64,000 bases of DNA from Kappaphycus alvarezii (lineage: Eukaryota; Rhodophyta; Florideophyceae; Gigartinales; Solieriaceae), in NCBI GenBank assembly GCA_002205965.3, contig NADL03000675.1:372001-436000 (forward strand), read 5' to 3'. The notes below the pieces were generated by a model, which was not told the DNA's origin, searched no databases, and worked only from the letters and a program-made list of their open reading frames with translations. Both the position numbers and the translations under genes were made by a program. Each line of letters starts with the position of its first letter. Within the stretch, counting starts at the first letter, position 1. Positions 23,912 to 35,700 of the stretch are shown here, in pieces.

Positions 23912-24153
23912 TAACGATGGTGTTGTGGAGGTGGCGATTGTTTCGTTGCGGTGGGAGATACTAGTTTTACGGTGCGAAATGAAAGGATACAGTATGTATG
24001 TACTCTTGTACAGTAGTGGCACCAGCTCGGGTGAGATATCTGTACATATAACCGACTGTTATCCTGTGTAGTGATCTTGGCTTATTGTAACTCAAGCGTT
24101 TTCAGCAGGTACACTGACGCGACTCAACGTAGACTAAGAGCTCACCGGTTGAG
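23912..24153. promoter_or_regulatory. Upstream region of the CpeY-like gene
   Basis: Short intergenic DNA with one TGTACTCTTGTACAGTAG motif at about 23998-24016, the same GTAC/ACAGTA theme seen upstream of other host genes here. Confidence 0.3.
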
Positions 24154-24499
24154 TCATATCTGCCGCAAACAGCGGTGCACGTGAAAGGACAGCGTGGCCG
24201 ACGAGGACCGAATGACCGTGCCGAGACGATGATATATGCATCGGCGGATCACATGTCGGTCGTGTGGTAGCGGCGGGCGATGCAGGGGATGTAGTCTTCG
24301 AGGAATGAGGCAGGGAGGGTGAGCCGAGCGAGTCGAAGGCGGGCGGTTGGAACCGGAAACCAAGAGCTCGGGGACCAGGTCAAGGGAGGGCGCGCTGGGA
24401 AATCTTACGCTCAAAGTCCGAGATCTTCGAGCGATGGGCCGCGTCTGCGACGCCACCGCAGGCATGGACGGCCTTGGTAAGGACGGAGGGCTAGAAGGG

Positions 24500-25312
24500 A
24501 CACACCTAGTGATGTCCCACTAAACAAGACGGTCTTGCATTCCGGCGTTCCCCCCTGCAGCCGCCCTCACCGCTGCCCACCCCGCCGCGGCCACCGCGGT
24601 CTCCAACGCCCGCTAGGCGCATGCTCCGCCGACACCTTGGACTCCCGGTTTACTCGGACTCGTTACCGCTCCAGTGCCAAAACTGCCCCCACTAGATGGA
24701 CGACCTCGGCGACCACGCCGCCGACCTATGGCCGTCTGGCCTCGGGCATATCCACCGCCACAATTCTCTACGCAACGCCCTGGCATACCACGTCAACCGC
24801 GCTGCTGGACTGGACTGCCATTTCGAGGTCCCACTCCTCGTCCGGGTACGGAACTCAGGCCTGCGGACATGCTGGCCCACCGTTCGACCCTTCCCGCCAC
24901 TAAGCTGCCCCACCCCGTCGTCTCTTTATCATGGTGGTCTCACCATTTAAGGCTACCGCCACAACAATGGCCACCCAGCCTGCGGAGGAGACGCCGACCT
25001 CGCCCACCAGGATAAGCTCAGGGACGCAAGCTCACACGTTGCCTTACGCACCCATCCGACGACCTAGACCGCGACCCTGGTTTCGATTTCGCCCTATAGC
25101 CTTCGACTCCCTGAGTGCACCCGCTCCCGAGACCACCCAACTGCTGGACGAATTTGTCCCTCGAAAAGCTCACCGATACCTCACTTCCGACGGTATGATT
25201 CCCCGGCGCATTTACCAGCGCCTCAGTAGTATCATGTGGTCGTCCATAGCGATGTCCATTCTACATTATCTCGCGCTCTACTTCAGATCCCCGACGCGGG
25301 ACATCCAGTAAG
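24500..25312 (+). mobile_element. Reverse-transcriptase C-terminal tail of a LINE-like retroelement
   Basis: This GC-rich block differs sharply in composition from its neighbours. In one frame (24696-24950) it reads GDHAADLWPSG...HRHNSLRNALAYHVNRAAGL followed by LRPADMLA in a neighbouring frame. This matches the 'GDHA..C..G...RHN.LRD.L...A..AG' plus 'RPAD' tail that follows the RT domain in many algal retroelements. The frame 24931-25311 adds PRPWFRFRPIAFDSLSAPAPETTQLLDE and RIYQRLSSIMWSSIA, fitting the terminal 'F.P...TFG......LL....L..RLS..L' helices. Only the 3' end is present, as expected for a 5'-truncated insertion. The exact clade is unresolved and the copy is broken. Confidence 0.5.
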
Positions 25313-25472
25313 ATCCTAGCCGAGTAGTCGGACCAGTCAGTGCACCGCGCAGACACGGTTTGAACTAAGATGTTACACTTTGCAGAACAGTGTCATGCAA
25401 AGCATACATACGTGTGCTGATCCATTTAAATTATACCCTATGGCAGTCTGTCTCAACCATAAGACATGACTA

Positions 25473-25789
25473 TACGCCTGTATCTATCGCTCACATACAT
25501 TTTCCATTGCATTTGGTAGATCCCTTCTTCAAGTGCGTGTCAGAGCCCTCAGCTCCCGATCATTCATCTGCGTGCCACGGACTCGTTGCTCTGCTTCGCA
25601 TCCCTTTTATCTGTTCCTTAGTTTATCCAATGCACGGTATCTCCGCAGTGCGACGCGATTAATTCACTATTAATTTGTAGTTGAATTCACTGTGCTTGTC
25701 ATCATATGAGTTCTATGCCTCAATTCATGCCTCCCTGCGTTCATGCCCTATTGTAACTTGTTCTGATATATGCATTACTCAAATATCCA
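25473..25789 (+). repeat. Right arm of ~310-bp inverted repeat (partner 18681-18993)
   Basis: Nearly identical to the reverse complement of the left arm; the spacing between arms is about 6.5 kb. The similarity ends at ATATCC (25780s) and begins at TACGCCTGTATCTATCGC. It follows the GC-rich retroelement tail. Confidence 0.85.
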
Positions 25790-26115
25790 GATATTCGCAG
25801 CTTCATCCGGATTGTGCCAACCAGATTGCGACAAGAGTACAGTTCATTTCACACTTTGTAATTGAATTCCGTGATCCGAATTTACAGTCGGATCAGATCA
25901 TCGAGGTCACAGTGTTGAACTTTATAATTATTCCCAATGCCGTACGCCATCATCTTCTAGGAGGAACAATTTTTTTTGAAGAAGACATAATACGTTGACA
26001 TGAGTCCGTAGTATTGCCGTCGTTACTGCGCTGGCCCTTTTTTATTAAAATCAGTCCAACTCTTATCTCTCTATCCTCTCCGAAACTAGTTTGATTGTAC
26101 AAGCTAATAAGAGAG
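25790..26115. other. Short gap without recognisable gene
   Basis: Open frame 25681-25998 (+) runs out of the repeat arm into this region but has no recognised similarity. I do not call it. Confidence 0.4.
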
Positions 26116-26117
26116 CT

Positions 26118-29100
26118 TCAGCAGGACAAGTTCCGAGACAATCGCAGCCAAAAAAATATGACAAATGTAGCACGCAGCAAAGTTGCTTGGGGAGGCCTTC
26201 TGTAAGCCCTACAAACCGCGCCTACAATTTCTGACAGAACTACTGACTGTTTTGCTCGATGGGTTAGCTTCCTCTTATTGCGGCAAGAACAATTTTTTAC
26301 CTCTTCTGTCTGATGGCTGACTCCGAAGTGAATATCAGGGCGTGTGCTGTCGGCTAGATACCGTAAGTCGTCCACGGTGGTTTGAAAATGTTTTGTGTGC
26401 TCGGTGCTGAGTGGGGGTGAGGTTGCGTCGTCTTGCCATTTTGCGTTTTCTGGTACGGGGTCGAGCGCGTTTTTATGTGACATGATGGTTGTGTGCAGCA
26501 GTGACTGCACTACATGGGGTTGTGAAATTTATATGGTGCCGTCTACCGTGTCTGGATGACCGAGGTTGGAGATGTTTTATTTGCGTTGAAGGACGGAGTA
26601 CAGTTCGTCGATGTTTTGTTGACATGGGATGTCAGGAGGAAGTCGTCCATACTGACGGCTATCAGTATCGGGTGTCTGTTGGAGTATTTGTAGAAAAGGC
26701 ATAGGTCAGCCTGGCTTTTGGTGTAGCCGTGGTGGCTGAGGTGCTGCACTAGGCCTTTGTAGTAGGTGTTAGCCGCAGGGTGTGTGCCGTATAGATTACG
26801 GAGGAGGATTTCTGTGTGATGTGGATGCCGTATGTCGCCGTTGAATCTGGTTAGTTCTTTGGTATAGACGGATTTGACATGCTGGTATGCTTCATATAGA
26901 TAGGAGGTCTTGAAGTCGAAGTGGCCAATGCGCCAGTAGGCAGCGGCGATAGCGAGGAGTAATCTTATAGTGGTTTTTTCTGCCATGTAAGAGGTTGTGT
27001 GTGGGTAGTAGGGCAGATGGGGCTGTATTTGTCACCCCAGATTGAGCATGTGGCTTTGCGGTCGAGGGCTAGGATCGGTGAGCGCTTGTACCTGTACGTC
27101 ATTTTGAGGGGAATTATTTTCGCCTGATGCGAGACTTCGTTGGTTTGGGCCCATTTAAAGGTCTTTTTACGTTCCAATGTATCAAGTTCTTGGTCGTGGG
27201 CAGCTGCTCATTCTTTCGTGTCTTGGTATTGGGGTTATTTTGCTGTTGTTCGGGGTGGGTCGGGGAGGCGTTAGGGGTTGGTGTGCGGAGCGATGGTAGT
27301 GGTACGGAAGGGGTCTTTTGTAGTGAAATTGTCAGTCGTACTGTACTGCCACTCTTAGATCTGGTTTTAGTGATCTTTTGAAGATCCGATTTTTATTCGT
27401 GCTGGCATTCTGCTACCAGCAGACACCGTACTGTACAGTAAAGGCTATTTTCAATTGTCGCCCACCATTAGTCCTGGTGCTTTATGCTCATCGGAGAGGG
27501 TCGAGGACTTGCATTCCAGACTACTCGGCCCCCAAATTGGACCTGATATTTTCGTAGGTGAAAGGAACCTCTTGGGCCAAGTGTCGACTTTACTTATCTC
27601 TAACTTGTATCTCCATTATTTGGCTGACCCTAACTTTACTTACCCCACCGTTGTAGATAACCCTAACCTAGCTAAATAGTATTTATACCTTCTTGGCCAT
27701 TAGGGAACCAGATTAAACAGCCACCCCAGTGTTGGATCTAAACTTGACTCCCAAATTCCACCTTTGCGGAAAAATTGCCAACGGTAATTGTGGCTATAGC
27801 CAAGTTTATGCTCGCGGATTCCCCTTTTTATTTCTCCCCTCTCTATCCAATATTGTAATACCCCTTTTGTTTTTTGTTTGTGATCTTTACTCACACTTGG
27901 CGCCCCGGACTCCGGCGTCTATATAAAACTAGGAACTACAAGTTTGTCGTTGTTGACAACATCCTTATCTCCGAAGGAGATTATTCAGCACTGCTGACCC
28001 ACTACTACATCTTCCTTATCCAGTCTTACACCCCTGGTGTCTACGGTTCTTCGGAATCGATCCTGATCAAGGTTCTAGCTTTCCACGGACACGGCTCGGC
28101 CTTACAATCCGGAGGACAAGTATACCGTCCAGCCGTCCAACGAATCACCCCCGCTCTTCCAGCCCCACTTCTCATCGCCGTCGGCGAGCTGTGCTACAGC
28201 ATAGCAGAATGCTTAAAGAGGCAATGGGACAGCGAACAACCTGTGGGTCTGAGCGTGTGTGTGTGTTTGTTTTCTCATAGTGTGACGGTGTTCCGTTCCT
28301 AGACGAGAAGAACTGCGCACCGTGCATTGCACTACAGTCGTGCTGTAGGTCGTGGGTGGAAGTCAGCCGCTCAAGGTTGGGTCTAATCATCTTTGGTTGG
28401 GATCCATTCTCTGATTGTAGCGTTCTCGATGGGATGCATGCAACGCACGAGCATTGCACGAGGTTTAGCTTCTTTTCCCTCTTGTGGATGGGTATGTGCC
28501 CATATTGCCGGAAGATGAATATTTTGGCCGGAGCAGGTTTCACCTTGTGCAAAATTCGTGGCGGTACTTGCCAGTGCCGGTGTGCTGCATGATGTTTTAT
28601 TTGTACGTGCACGTCTTTTAGTGTGCCCTCCCAAAATTCCATCGGTAGATTAGCTGTTTGAAGTACAGCGCGCACAGAACTTATGAGGGCTAGGTTGATA
28701 CGCTCGGCCCTTGATTTTTCTTGTGGTTGATAGGCTGTGCAGGTTTTGAGCTGGTGCCGATATTGGAGTGCAGGTTGCGGAGCTCGGTAGATAGAAATTC
28801 CCATGCATTGTCAACACGGATGGTTTGAGGTGGGCGGCCGTGAAATATCCGGAGCAGAGCGAAGTACAGTGTGATGTATCGGTAGACTTGGTTACGGTCA
28901 GGGAGCGGTAAAACAATGAGTCGAAGGCCTTGGCCGTCGACAAAGGTAAGGTAATGGAGGTTGCCGTCTTTGGATTTCAGTTTGATTGCTCCGCAGGTAT
29001 CCTTGCTAATGTAACTACCTATGGGGTTTCGTTTGGGGTTTGGGCGGTGCATGGTCTTTGTTAGCTTAGCATGTCTGCAGGGGAGGCGGTGGAGGAGGTT

Positions 29101-31000
29101 TTTGGAGCGATTCCGGTAAGAGAAGGATTATGCCGTCTTTGGCCTTGGATTTTATGGTGCGAGTTCTGGCATGTCTGAGGATGAGATGCCAGTGATGGAA
29201 GTTTTCTGTTTGTTTGGAATCGGGCTTGGCCAGGATGGGCGATGGCCTTCGGCACGGTTGTCGCGGGGTCTTGTGGCTTGATATGAGTTGATGGGGCTGT
29301 GGACGCTTGCTGGGGGTGGGAAATGGATGGGAGGTGGGTTTTGTTGTGGTGACAAGTGGAGAAGTGTGGTTGGCTGGAAGGATTTCATACGAAGTTTGAC
29401 TTTACGTGTTGGGATTGTCGCGGCCCCAGCAATACGAGCCTGTGACAGTTTTTTGGTGGGCATTTGGCCGTGAGGATATAGGTGCTATCCTTCTGCTTCC
29501 ACGGTGCGACGGAGAGGAATTTTGACGGCGAGCGGGGGGAGGTAGTTATGTACGCGGCTTTCGGAGTGAACAGTATATGGGCATATTTATTGGTGAGTTC
29601 GTGTACGGATAGGAGGTTGTTCCTGATGGAGGGTTCGCAAGCGCTGGGACAGTGAGCGTGTGCTTAATTTTGCTCGGCTAGAGTGATGTTTGGCTGGCAT
29701 AGGTCCAGTGCGAGGTGTCGTCGGTAGCAGTGGAGGTGGGGATGGGTGAGCCAATTGGGGTCATGGACGGGCTGGGTTTGTTGACGAGTGAGGTGTCTGC
29801 GCCGGAATCAAGGAGATACTTACTGTCTTCCGTGTCGGTGTCGTCCTTTTCGTTCTCCCGAGTGGCGGAGAGGATGTCCTGGAGTTGCTTCATGATTTCG
29901 GTATAATCTGTGGTGGCCTGTTTGGCGGCAGTTTTGCGTGACTTATTTTTCGGATGGTTGATGTCGGGGCATTGTTCGTCTGGATGGCGCAAATTCTGGA
30001 ATCCCATTTGTATATGGTGTTGGTAGGGTTTGAAACGGGGCGGTTGGTTTTTCCTGCAGTACGGAAGGAGCGAAGTTGCTTGAGTATTTCAGTTAACGTT
30101 GCGGCGGTGGTGTCAATGGGGTGGGTATGTCGGTGAATGGCACTTCTTTGGGCTCTTCAGAGAAGCATTGGAGTGCGGTGGGGCGGTGAGCAAACTCCTT
30201 GGGGTCTTTGGGCTTGTTTCCATACATGGACATGCCGATGTGAGCCGTGCTTGGGTTGCTCCGGAGGCCGTCGATCATGAAGTTCACTGTGGTTGGCGGG
30301 TCGGATATGTCGGGGTACCTGGCTGCGAGCATCTTCGCGCGGATGGATTCGTGTTTGGCGAGGTAGTCAGCAACGTCTCTGCCTTCTTCGAAGCGATTGT
30401 TTGCCGCGATGGTCTGCATGTATCGGTGGTTGCTTGCCTGGGTTGTGCCAAGTAGGGTGGTGACGCCCTGGATTAGTTGGAATGTAGTGAGGTCATAGCC
30501 CGGCCTTATGACGAGGTTTGCTGCTTCGGCGGGGATGGAGTCTATGAGGGCTCCTACGAGAATGTACAGTTTGTCGTCAAACTTCTTGCACTAAGCCGGA
30601 CTGGCGGGGGGTTCCGAGTCTTGGATAACATGCTCACGAGCGTTGAGGGATGCCGCTGCGCCTATAATGGGGAGGATCCATGGCTAATAGTTGGCTCCGT
30701 CGAGTTTGGATATTTTGGGGGTGTTGTAATTGTCCATAGTGCTTCGTAGATGGATTGTTGGCTGATAAGGTGATTGGGTGTCCGTTGCGTGAAGCATGGT
30801 CAGTCTCAGTAGTTATTGTGTTAGATCTGAAAATGAGGCTTGCTGGGCACGCCGTTGGGCTCTTCTTGCTCTGTTGGGGATGAGCTGTTCATTGGCTGGG
30901 TTGGGAGGCAGATACAGGGCGGAGATGCGTGCCTTTGATGCCGGGAATGGCGAGAGTGGAAGCTTATATCGCAGTGGTTGAAGCGTTGTTGCGCATAACC
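26118..31000 (-). mobile_element. Copia LTR retrotransposon fossil 2, with ~0.8 kb insert
   Basis: A broken Copia-type element on the minus strand. From its 5' side (high coordinates): possible 5' LTR/leader around 30830-31000, gag (about 29700-30800, with PKISKLDGANY at the start and a DVADYLAKHESIRAKM block), protease (LLDSGADTS at about 29800), integrase (about 28170-29300), reverse transcriptase (26543-27180) and RNase H start (ADSTRPDIHFGVS near 26330). The 3' end is lost near 26.1-26.3 kb, so I cannot pair LTRs. A non-Copia segment at about 27430-28170 interrupts it between integrase and RT. The copy has more than six breaks and looks old. Confidence 0.85.
27430..28170. mobile_element. 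Insert inside Copia fossil 2 (possible LTR or non-autonomous fragment)
   Basis: The segment has no Copia coding similarity, while integrase ends just right of it and the pre-RT linker resumes just left of it. It contains CACTTGGCGCCCCGGAC at about 27893-27910, which could resemble an LTR-edge or primer-site sequence, and a GTACTGTACAGTAAAGG motif at its left edge (27428-27443). I cannot assign a family. Confidence 0.4.
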
Positions 31001-31299
31001 TGTCATGACGTAGACGGTTACCTCTTTTATTTCATAGACTGGCGAATCGCCGGCGGCTTTTATACTGCTTTTGCCTCAACTCAGGCTGTATTGGTTCCTT
31101 CAACATTTGTAAAGGCCAAATTTCCCACAAAAATTCAAATAAATCGGACAGTTTTTCCGAAAAATGTTCAAAAAGGCTACTCAGGGGGGTGAAGTATCTA
31201 TAGACAGAATGGCCATTTCAACCCCGAATCTACAGAACATGATATCCAGCTTACAAAAACCCCTAATACTGAATCTAAATCAAAACCCATCTTATCACA

Positions 31300-32500
31300 T
31301 TTACAGCATCAACCATCGCAAGGGGAACAAGATATTGACTTATTGACCAAGGAAAGGTGAAGGTATGGGCCAGGGAGGGAATTGCTAACCTTGAGATAGC
31401 TAATCAATTGAAAAGGTCTGAAAAAGGCTATAAGGAACTCCCTCCGAGACTAAACCCTATAAAGACAAGCGAAAAGGCGGGGAATTTTAAGAAATGATCG
31501 CTCAAGACCTCCGTCATCTTTGTCGAGAGGCATCTAAGAAGAAATGTCAGCAGAACAAGTAAAAACATATCTTAAACTGCCTATAATAAAGCACCGTATG
31601 CGGCAGATACACTCTGCGACGTTTTCCTTGAAGTATAAAATTGCAAGAAGGCACTACTTTTTACATCTAGTCTGGACCATGGCAGATTGGCGTCATGTCT
31701 TCTCTTCGGACAATTACAAATTCAATCTAGATGCCCCTGGTGGATTAGTATGCTATTTGCATGACCTCAGGAAAAAAGAATAGTCGCTATCGCTGAGGCA
31801 AGCAGGTGGGAGATTGGTGACGATTTGGGGCATTCTCAGAAAAAGCAATGTCCTCACTTCCTGTTTTATGTGAAATGCATAACGTATACAAGCATTCACC
31901 TACGTTGGAGAGATAGTTGCTACCATTTTTGAGTGGGAAGCACCCTATTGGGTACGTTTTAAGCAATATAACGCTTCCATTCATACTGTAAAGGTTGCCA
32001 AGGATTTCTTTCTGAGCAGAAATGTGAATTTGGGGAGGTGGCCGGCCACGAGACCGTACTTTAATTCAATTGATAATGTCCAAAGAGTACTCTTGTGTGC
32101 TGTTTTAGACAGTATTAGGCAGTGTAATACTGTTGATGAGCTTAAGGAATCCATTTTAAAGATTTGGAATAGAGCTAAATCTTGAGTGCCTCTACAAGCT
32201 CATTTGTGGCATACAGAAGCGAAACCAGAATTAGATCCAGCCCCAGGCACATAAAAGGAATCATTGAAGGCATTCTCTAGTCTGGAAAATGAGAAAGAGA
32301 ACCAATTGCTCCTATAGATATTTCAACCCCTCAAGTCGCCCTTCAAAAGGTTTCTACAAAAATGTTTGTTCGATTCATCTAAAACTTTGTGATCTTGTTA
32401 GTATTTTCAAGTGACCAATATTGGTTAGTTTAGGGTTTTAGTCTACTTTTTAAATATGGCAAAATGATGGTGTTCCTATCGTTATTTCGCGCTTTGTTGT
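31300..32500 (+). mobile_element. Tc1/mariner transposon copy
   Basis: The open frame 31544-31783 contains WTMADWRHVFSSDNYKFNLD and GGLVCYLHDLRKKE, the 'W..V.FSDE..FNLDGPDG..YYWHDLRK' block around the first catalytic Asp of Tc1 transposases. Downstream in shifted frames come RQAGGRLVTIWG (about 31797-31832), NASIHTVK (about 31968) and RWPATRPYFNSIDNVQ (about 32040-32085), in the expected order, then IRQ and a W-ending helix to about 32190. An N-terminal helix-turn-helix is weak upstream of 31544. At least three frame breaks and stops make it non-functional. The stretch 32405-32500 resembles 19230-19320 and may be a shared terminal sequence. Confidence 0.8.
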
Positions 32501-33690
32501 AACAATAGACCATACCTACAAACGTCAGCTGCTGCATACAGTACTGCAAAAGAGAGAAATATATAGAAGATCGGATACGGGCCTGCTGCGCTCTCTCCAG
32601 TCGGCCCTCGATGGCCTCTCATTATTGACCCTTACGGTCTCAACTACGGCATCCGATGTACGTAAAGTAACATAGCGACGGCAAAACCTCAGGATATATG
32701 TCCCTTATTCCGCGGATACTGCGGTTATCTAAGAACAGTACTGTAACATGAAAGCCACACGTGGCAATTGATAACTGCCTCTGCATTAATCTAGGCAGAC
32801 ACTGAGCAAAGTTCGGATAAATTGAGACTATAATTGGCCTTGAATGATTTATTTCCGCACCACTCAAGGCAGGGAATGCGCGATAGTTTGGATCATTTCA
32901 AAGTATAGGATGCAGGCACAGATATACGCAATGGTAAGGAGGCGACACTGTCGGCGAATGCAGGCTATCAATGAGTTGCTACGTTTAGTTTAATTGAACT
33001 GACAAAGATTGGTTGAGGTTCATCATGCTATAGACAGATGAGTAGAGACTGAATAGCACAAAAGGAAGGGGAGACAGTTCAGTTGATGGAGAGTTAAGCT
33101 CATTGGCAAGGAGTAGAGTAGTAATTCACCTCCAGCCATTCGTTCTTCCGGATGAGTCAGGGCGTGTCAATTTGCCTGTACATGTGTTGATTTACGCACC
33201 AGAGCGTGGTAACAGAAGTAGCGAAGAGTATTACTTGCAAGGTTGAGTGTGCCCTCTCGCAAGAAATACTGTTCTCAGAGCCTTGCATGAGTAAAAGGCA
33301 AGAGTACAGTACATTAGTCACAATCTTTGATGGTCACTTCTGCTTCAGTAACAGTTTGCGCTACAAGTCTTTGAATTTGTCTCGGTGGGCGAAATTGACG
33401 ACATAGCCGGCCTTTTTGCTACCATTTTGCCTAATTATTGTGTGATGGGGAGAAAAAGGTAAGGACACATGCGATTGGGCAAAATTCAACCAGAAAAAAA
33501 TCCGGTATAAATAACGTAACTTCTGTAACTTCTCCTCGAGCAAAAAAGTGACCGAATCTGCGAATTGAGGACCAGCGAACTACCCCTCTCGGGGGTGGCA
33601 AAAGAGAGGGACCATCCACGAAAGTTTAGGTCTCCGTTGCTTTGTAGTATTCGCAGCCATGTGGAAATTTCTAACCTCAAAAGTAACCTG
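32500..33690. other. Stretch without recognisable gene; holds part of a dispersed repeat
   Basis: About 32637-32710 resembles 39207-39290 in direct orientation (CTCAACT..GGC.ATCCGATGTA.GTA.AGTAACA and GATATATGTCCC versus GACAGATGTCCC). No gene is supported. Confidence 0.45.
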
Positions 33691-33699
33691 ATTCCTTTT

Positions 33700-35200
33700 G
33701 CAACACTCGGCCTCATGGCCAGTAAGTAATGCAGAGACTGTATTACGTGTTTTTTCACGAGTTTCTTCAACAAATATGCAATTTTAATTTCAGTGAGCAC
33801 GTAGTTGAGCTACCTAATACCTTTTTCACAATGCCCCGAACATGGTGGAACTTATCGTCTATGTTTCTGTTCTTGCTTGAGACCTCATTTGTAGATGAGA
33901 GAGGTATTGGAGCCTTATTTTCTGAGGAGATATTTGACACAGGAATGACTTCAAATTCATGCAATTACTGCTTGCAACAAAGCTCTGCTTTTGACTTTTC
34001 CAAAGTACAAGAGATCAATTAAACATTAGTGCAAACCCCATAGTTTCTTCTTGTTTCTTTAAGTCAAGATTCCCTGCCCATTCTAAATCTACGAAGACTT
34101 CGGAGTTTGTGTTTTCTTTGATGGCCTCGCTATAATTCGTAACAAAGTGATTCTAAGATGACGTGTATCGGGTAGGGATGTTGTAACTCTACGCATTAAT
34201 TCCCTGTGTCGTATGCAAGAGTAAGTAACATGCCTGGCCAAAGAATTAACTGCAAAGTATGGCTCTGGCCTGATTCAGACGGATAGATACAGTAACTCTC
34301 CATCTGTCGATCGATAGCTAGCTTGTTGGAATTTATACAATCATGTCTCGGATGGATGGCTTGGTCAAAGATCTGCATCGGATGGAAAAGTTTCACAAAC
34401 GGTTCGCTTCTTCGAATCCCTCTCTTGGCAGAATAGTCTCTGCAAACCGTCTTTGGATATTTCGAATCATATTGGCTGCCCTAGTAATTTCTCAATCAAC
34501 AAAAGACAAGAGAGAGCCACACAGTTTGATAGAAAATTTTGATCTTAGCAATTCCTTCAATTAATCTAGGAAGACTGATGATAAAAGAAGCAACATGTAT
34601 GTTGTCCAAAACTGCCAGCAAATTGATGAATTCATTGCTGTGATCCTTGAAAGCAGTCTAGGCTAAATCTTGAACTGTTGGAAAACCCGTTTGAATAATA
34701 CTAAGACGAATAGCGATCTCCATATATCTCCGGCCTGCTTCAGCCCGTACATCGATTTCCATAGTTTGCGAATGAGTCCCTATTTATCTTCTCGGTAGCT
34801 TTAGTATGATGGATTTAAAATGTAAACTAGACGGTCGATGGTTCTGTAAAGGTATACGCTGTACACATCCCCTCCTACGATCATTGCGTCTGTATCAGTC
34901 GTAGAGAGCAGTAGCCTTATTACCACTTGGAACGTTACAGGTGCGTACAGTTTGCTCGGGTCAAAGTCGAATGAAAGACTCCCCAAAAATCATCTCGCTC
35001 AACACCTTGCTTTGTGCAGGAACACATTTCCACTCAAATCAAGGATTTTAAGCCCAAAATCATGTGAATGGTATAGTTTGAATGTCTGTAGAGCGAAAAA
35101 GTATAAACACCAGTCGCCCTCTCGCGCAAGTCATGGTATTCTCTGCAAATTACCTCAAGCCATTCCCATATTTGATTGCTTGTTGGAATTATTTTAGCAT
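33700..35200 (-). mobile_element. Copia LTR retrotransposon fossil 3 (RT-RNase H part)
   Basis: Minus-strand fragments are in Copia order. An RT start (VVIRLLLSTTDTDAMIVGGD, about 34880-34950) is followed by KSMYGLKQAGDIW (about 34721-34759). A GELLYLSV.IRPEPYFAVNSLARHV block (about 34235-34310) and the RNase H tail RNIDDKFHHVRGIVKKV (about 33820-33880) follow. Gag and integrase are not recognisable and I could not pair LTRs. The copy is heavily decayed and looks the oldest of the three. Confidence 0.75.
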
Positions 35201-35251
35201 ACAAAGATCTCTAAAATTTCCTAGAGCAACAATTGCACTCCGTTATGTAAC

Positions 35252-35297
35252 AGGAAGTGAAACATAAATTGAGAAGGAAGTGAAACATAAATTGAGA
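35252..35297. repeat. Tandem duplication, 23-bp unit x2
   Basis: AGGAAGTGAAACATAAATTG plus GAG occurs twice head to tail, with at most one mismatch. Confidence 0.85.
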
Positions 35298-35700
35298 TAA
35301 AGGCTTGAAAACCCCTTCATCTGATTGAGATTTGGAGTCATCTCCTTCCTTTTCTCACCAATTTTGTCTTAAGATTACATAAGTTGTTGCGCTGAATGAT
35401 TGGAGATGTTTCGTTCCACAATTTTTGAAGTCCCATGATGTTTTCGTTATTACCCTTTCGGATTCTATTGCCTATAGGTCCATTTGTTAGTTTGCGCTTC
35501 AAGATATTCATAAAGAAATTTCACTACCATATCCCGTCATCATAAACATTAGTGAAAAGATATTATATTCTCCAATCTTATCCGCTCATTATTAGGCTAA
35601 ATTATAGGGGAATAGGCTGAGAGTGTTACAATGCAAGTGCATATTTCCAATCGGGTATTAGGAACCCAGTCTAGAATCCTATTTACTGTAGTACGACTAA

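Noticed and set aside
24154-24465. Pro/Arg-rich minus-strand frame as a gene beside CpeY
   Set aside because: It lies in the GC-rich retroelement block and its composition follows from high GC; there is no domain.
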